Assembly (NCBI GenBank): GCA_042091375.1
Contig: JBELHO010000045.1
Location: forward strand, 1-26,202
Direction: 5' to 3'
Source of the DNA: JBELHO01 sp042091375
GTDB lineage: Bacteria; Pseudomonadota; Gammaproteobacteria; Enterobacterales; Alteromonadaceae
DNA length: 26,202 nt
Shown here: positions 24,570 to 26,202 of the stretch, piece by piece
Position numbering within the stretch: the stretch's first letter is position 1
How the letters are laid out: each line of letters starts with the position of its first letter
The notes under the pieces: model-generated
What the model was told of the DNA's origin: nothing
What the model saw: the letters and a program-made list of their open reading frames with translations, nothing else
Database searches by the model: none
Translations under genes and position numbers: made by a program

Positions 24570-25946
24570 TTAATTTTCGTAAGATTCGGTTATCGCCTGA
24601 TACGTAGCAGCCTTTAATTCAGCTCTAAGAGGCCAAGGCGAAGACATCAACTGGATCATACTGACAACGACAATCTCTTCCACTGGGTCGACCCAGAACA
24701 CAGTACCTGCGGCACCGCCCCAGTTAAACTCTCCAGCACTGCCGATCACTCCAGCATATGTTGGCTTGGTAACAATCCCAAAACCTAGCCCAAATCCAAT
24801 GCCGGAGCTATCGCCATCGATGCTAGGTCGGTCGCCTATTCCTCCCATTTGCATTGAGGGATGTAGATGATTTTGCACCATGTAAGTAACGGTTTTGGGG
24901 CTCAAAATTCTTTTTGTACCTAGCATTCCACCGCGCCTCATAGCTTCGGCGAATCGGGCAAAGTCCATCGCAGTAGAGACTAACCCGCCACCGCCAGAGA
25001 ACAAACTAACACTTTCATAATCAACCATAGCGACATTCTTTCTATTTTTAAAAAATACAGCTAATGGGTGGTTTGCGTTAATTTCAGAGACATCCACTAA
25101 GTTCCTAGTTTGAGGATCGATGAGGTGATTTGGCACAAATCGAGCCCTTTTATTATCAGGAACCTCAAAAAAGGTGTCTCTCATCCCCAAGGGTTTAAAC
25201 ACGTTTTCACGCAGATAAATATCAAAAGGCTGGCCGCTGAGTCGTTGCACGATCAGCCCAGTGATATCAACAGCTATTGAATAGTGGTATCTAGATCCGG
25301 GCTGAAACTTCAATGGCAGTCTAGCCACCCTTTGCGCAAACTCGTCTAAATCTTTCGCTGCCCATATGTCCGCAGCAAAATATGCTTGGTCTACTAAATC
25401 TTTCTGAGGTGCAAAACCATAGGAGAGCCCAGTTGTGTGCGTCAACAGTTGGTGCATCGTCATAGGTGTCTTCTGATCCTCCAATTGACCATTGGCATTA
25501 AGGACTTTTACATCGTTCAGTTCTGGTACAAACTTAGTCACCGGATCGCTAAGTTGGAACTTTCCCTGCTCATACAATTGCATGGCGGCAACAGCAGTAA
25601 TAGGTTTAGTCATTGAATAAATTCGAAAAAGATCATCTTTTTGCATAGGTCTATCGTCGCTAGCCCCCTTTTCTCCATGAGCCTTAAAGTGCACCACCTT
25701 GCCATTTCTCATGACGAGATTAACCATTCCTGCCACTTGATTGTTCTCAATATATTTGTCACCTAAGGCCGTTATCCTCTCTAATCGTTTAGATGACATA
25801 CCAACTTTTTCTGCTTTTGCCGCTGGAAGGTTTTGCGTATCACTCGCTAAACTTTGACCAGCCGTCAAGATCAGAGAGAGTAGTATGCCTAAAGTCAAAC
25901 TTTTTTCACCACGTCCCAATTTAGTTACGCCTAATAAATAATACAT
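24570..25946 (-). CDS. Exported serine hydrolase, beta-lactamase/EstB family
   Basis: 458 residues. A charged start and a hydrophobic stretch (about 16-32) form a signal peptide ending near SLA (residue 34). The class C beta-lactamase-like fold carries the SxxK motif in YSMTKPI (S111, K114), the Tyr motif in RYHYSIAVD (Y220/Y222) and WGGAAGT (409-415) in place of KTG. HQLLTHTTGLSYGF is the usual family block after the first motif. Members are esterases, peptidases or lactamases; which one cannot be read. The start is set by the ribosome binding site: AAGGA (25953-25957) touches the ATG at 25952 but lies 6 bases from the ATG at 25946, so 25946 is preferred. It differs from the larger secreted hydrolase at 5545 in domain make-up and shows no recent duplication. 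Confidence 0.92.
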   Translation of the reverse strand: MYYLLGVTKLGRGEKSLTLGILLSLILTAGQSLASDTQNLPAAKAEKVGMSSKRLERITALGDKYIENNQVAGMVNLVMRNGKVVHFKAHGEKGASDDRPMQKDDLFRIYSMTKPITAVAAMQLYEQGKFQLSDPVTKFVPELNDVKVLNANGQLEDQKTPMTMHQLLTHTTGLSYGFAPQKDLVDQAYFAADIWAAKDLDEFAQRVARLPLKFQPGSRYHYSIAVDITGLIVQRLSGQPFDIYLRENVFKPLGMRDTFFEVPDNKRARFVPNHLIDPQTRNLVDVSEINANHPLAVFFKNRKNVAMVDYESVSLFSGGGGLVSTAMDFARFAEAMRRGGMLGTKRILSPKTVTYMVQNHLHPSMQMGGIGDRPSIDGDSSGIGFGLGFGIVTKPTYAGVIGSAGEFNWGGAAGTVFWVDPVEEIVVVSMIQLMSSPWPLRAELKAATYQAITESYEN

Positions 25947-25976
25947 TTTCATTCCTTTTTATTAATTTGCTCTATG

Positions 25977-26002
25977 CTCGGCTCTACAAACCGTGAGCCG
26001 AG
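25977..26002. promoter_or_regulatory. GC-rich 8-bp hairpin upstream of the serine hydrolase
   Basis: CTCGGCTC (25977-25984) and GAGCCGAG (25995-26002) are perfect inverted repeats with a 10-base loop. The hairpin lies 19 bases upstream of the hydrolase Shine-Dalgarno. No T-run follows on either strand, so it is more likely a 5'-UTR structure or an operator than a terminator. Confidence 0.5.
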
Positions 26003-26131
26003 ATCTACCAATAAATTGTTTGCGCCAAACAACGACAACTCAAAAAAACACCGCAAACATATATTAACTGAGTGCTTAATAAGCTCGCTGTCAAAGTGAG
26101 TAATATCTCAAACTCAGAAAATCTCAATGGC

Positions 26132-26200
26132 CTACTTTTTTACATATCCATCTGAATTAGCAGCGCCGCCCCACCAGGGTGTGCCTGGAAAAAATGCACA
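26132..26200 (-). CDS. Possible C-terminal end of an upstream gene (partial)
   Basis: The minus strand has an open frame of 22 codons entering from the right edge and ending at TAG (26132-26134): CAFFPGTPWWGGAANSDGYV, then KK. The Gly/Trp-rich composition and raised GC content look protein-coding. Family not recognised. The plus strand is also open here (ATG 26126, 25 codons to the edge), so the strand call is uncertain. Confidence 0.3.
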   Translation of the reverse strand, partial: CAFFPGTPWWGGAANSDGYVKK

Positions 26201-26202
26201 AG

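Overview
The window looks like an AT-rich (roughly 40% GC by eye) chromosomal segment of a marine gammaproteobacterium of the Alteromonadales type (Colwellia/Thalassotalea/Shewanella-like). The basis is a gammaproteobacterial tRNA-His, HAE1-type RND and DsbD homologues, and a secreted prolyl oligopeptidase. The genus is an inference. A run of 100 Ns (24203-24302) is a scaffold gap, so the two sides are not proven to be adjacent.

Layout. 1-53: 5' part of a tRNA-His gene (minus) with a recognisable stable-RNA promoter at 201-229. 563-2863: a three-domain protein joining a NifS/IscS-type cysteine desulfurase, an ETHE1-like persulfide dioxygenase (MBL fold) and a rhodanese. 3025-5220 (minus): a lipoprotein prolyl oligopeptidase. 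5545-8073: a large secreted multidomain serine hydrolase with a clear terminator. 8242-10311 (minus): a decayed three-gene locus (glutathionyl-hydroquinone reductase, DoxX, LysR), in which every member carries at least one disabling lesion and the 3' end of the LysR gene is tandemly duplicated. 10312-11937: long AT-rich spacers around a small four-helix membrane protein with an internal duplication. 11938-12560: a translationally coupled membrane protein/XRE regulator pair. 12863-14886 (minus): an OmpR-type two-component system. 15175-17860 (minus): a DsbD/ScsB-like disulfide reductase overlapping a periplasmic redoxin. 17981-22140 (minus): an RND efflux permease and its adaptor, without an outer-membrane channel gene. 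22619-24202: an ABC-F protein cut by the gap, with a long leader whose Shine-Dalgarno can be masked by a hairpin. 24570-25946 (minus): a second exported beta-lactamase-fold serine hydrolase. 26132-26200: possibly the tail of another minus-strand gene.

How the genes work together. DsbD and the redoxin form a probable electron-transfer operon (cytoplasmic thioredoxin to DsbD to periplasmic redoxin). The adaptor and RND permease form an efflux unit. The two-component genes overlap and form one operon. The membrane protein/XRE pair looks like a self-regulated module. The fusion protein could in principle carry cysteine sulfur from persulfide to sulfite in one chain.

The most noteworthy items are the desulfurase-dioxygenase-rhodanese fusion, the masked Shine-Dalgarno before the ABC-F gene, the decaying DoxX/GST/LysR locus with its tandem duplication, and the duplicated four-helix membrane protein with an inverted repeat over its promoter. 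No CRISPR array, insertion sequence, phage gene or integrase was seen.
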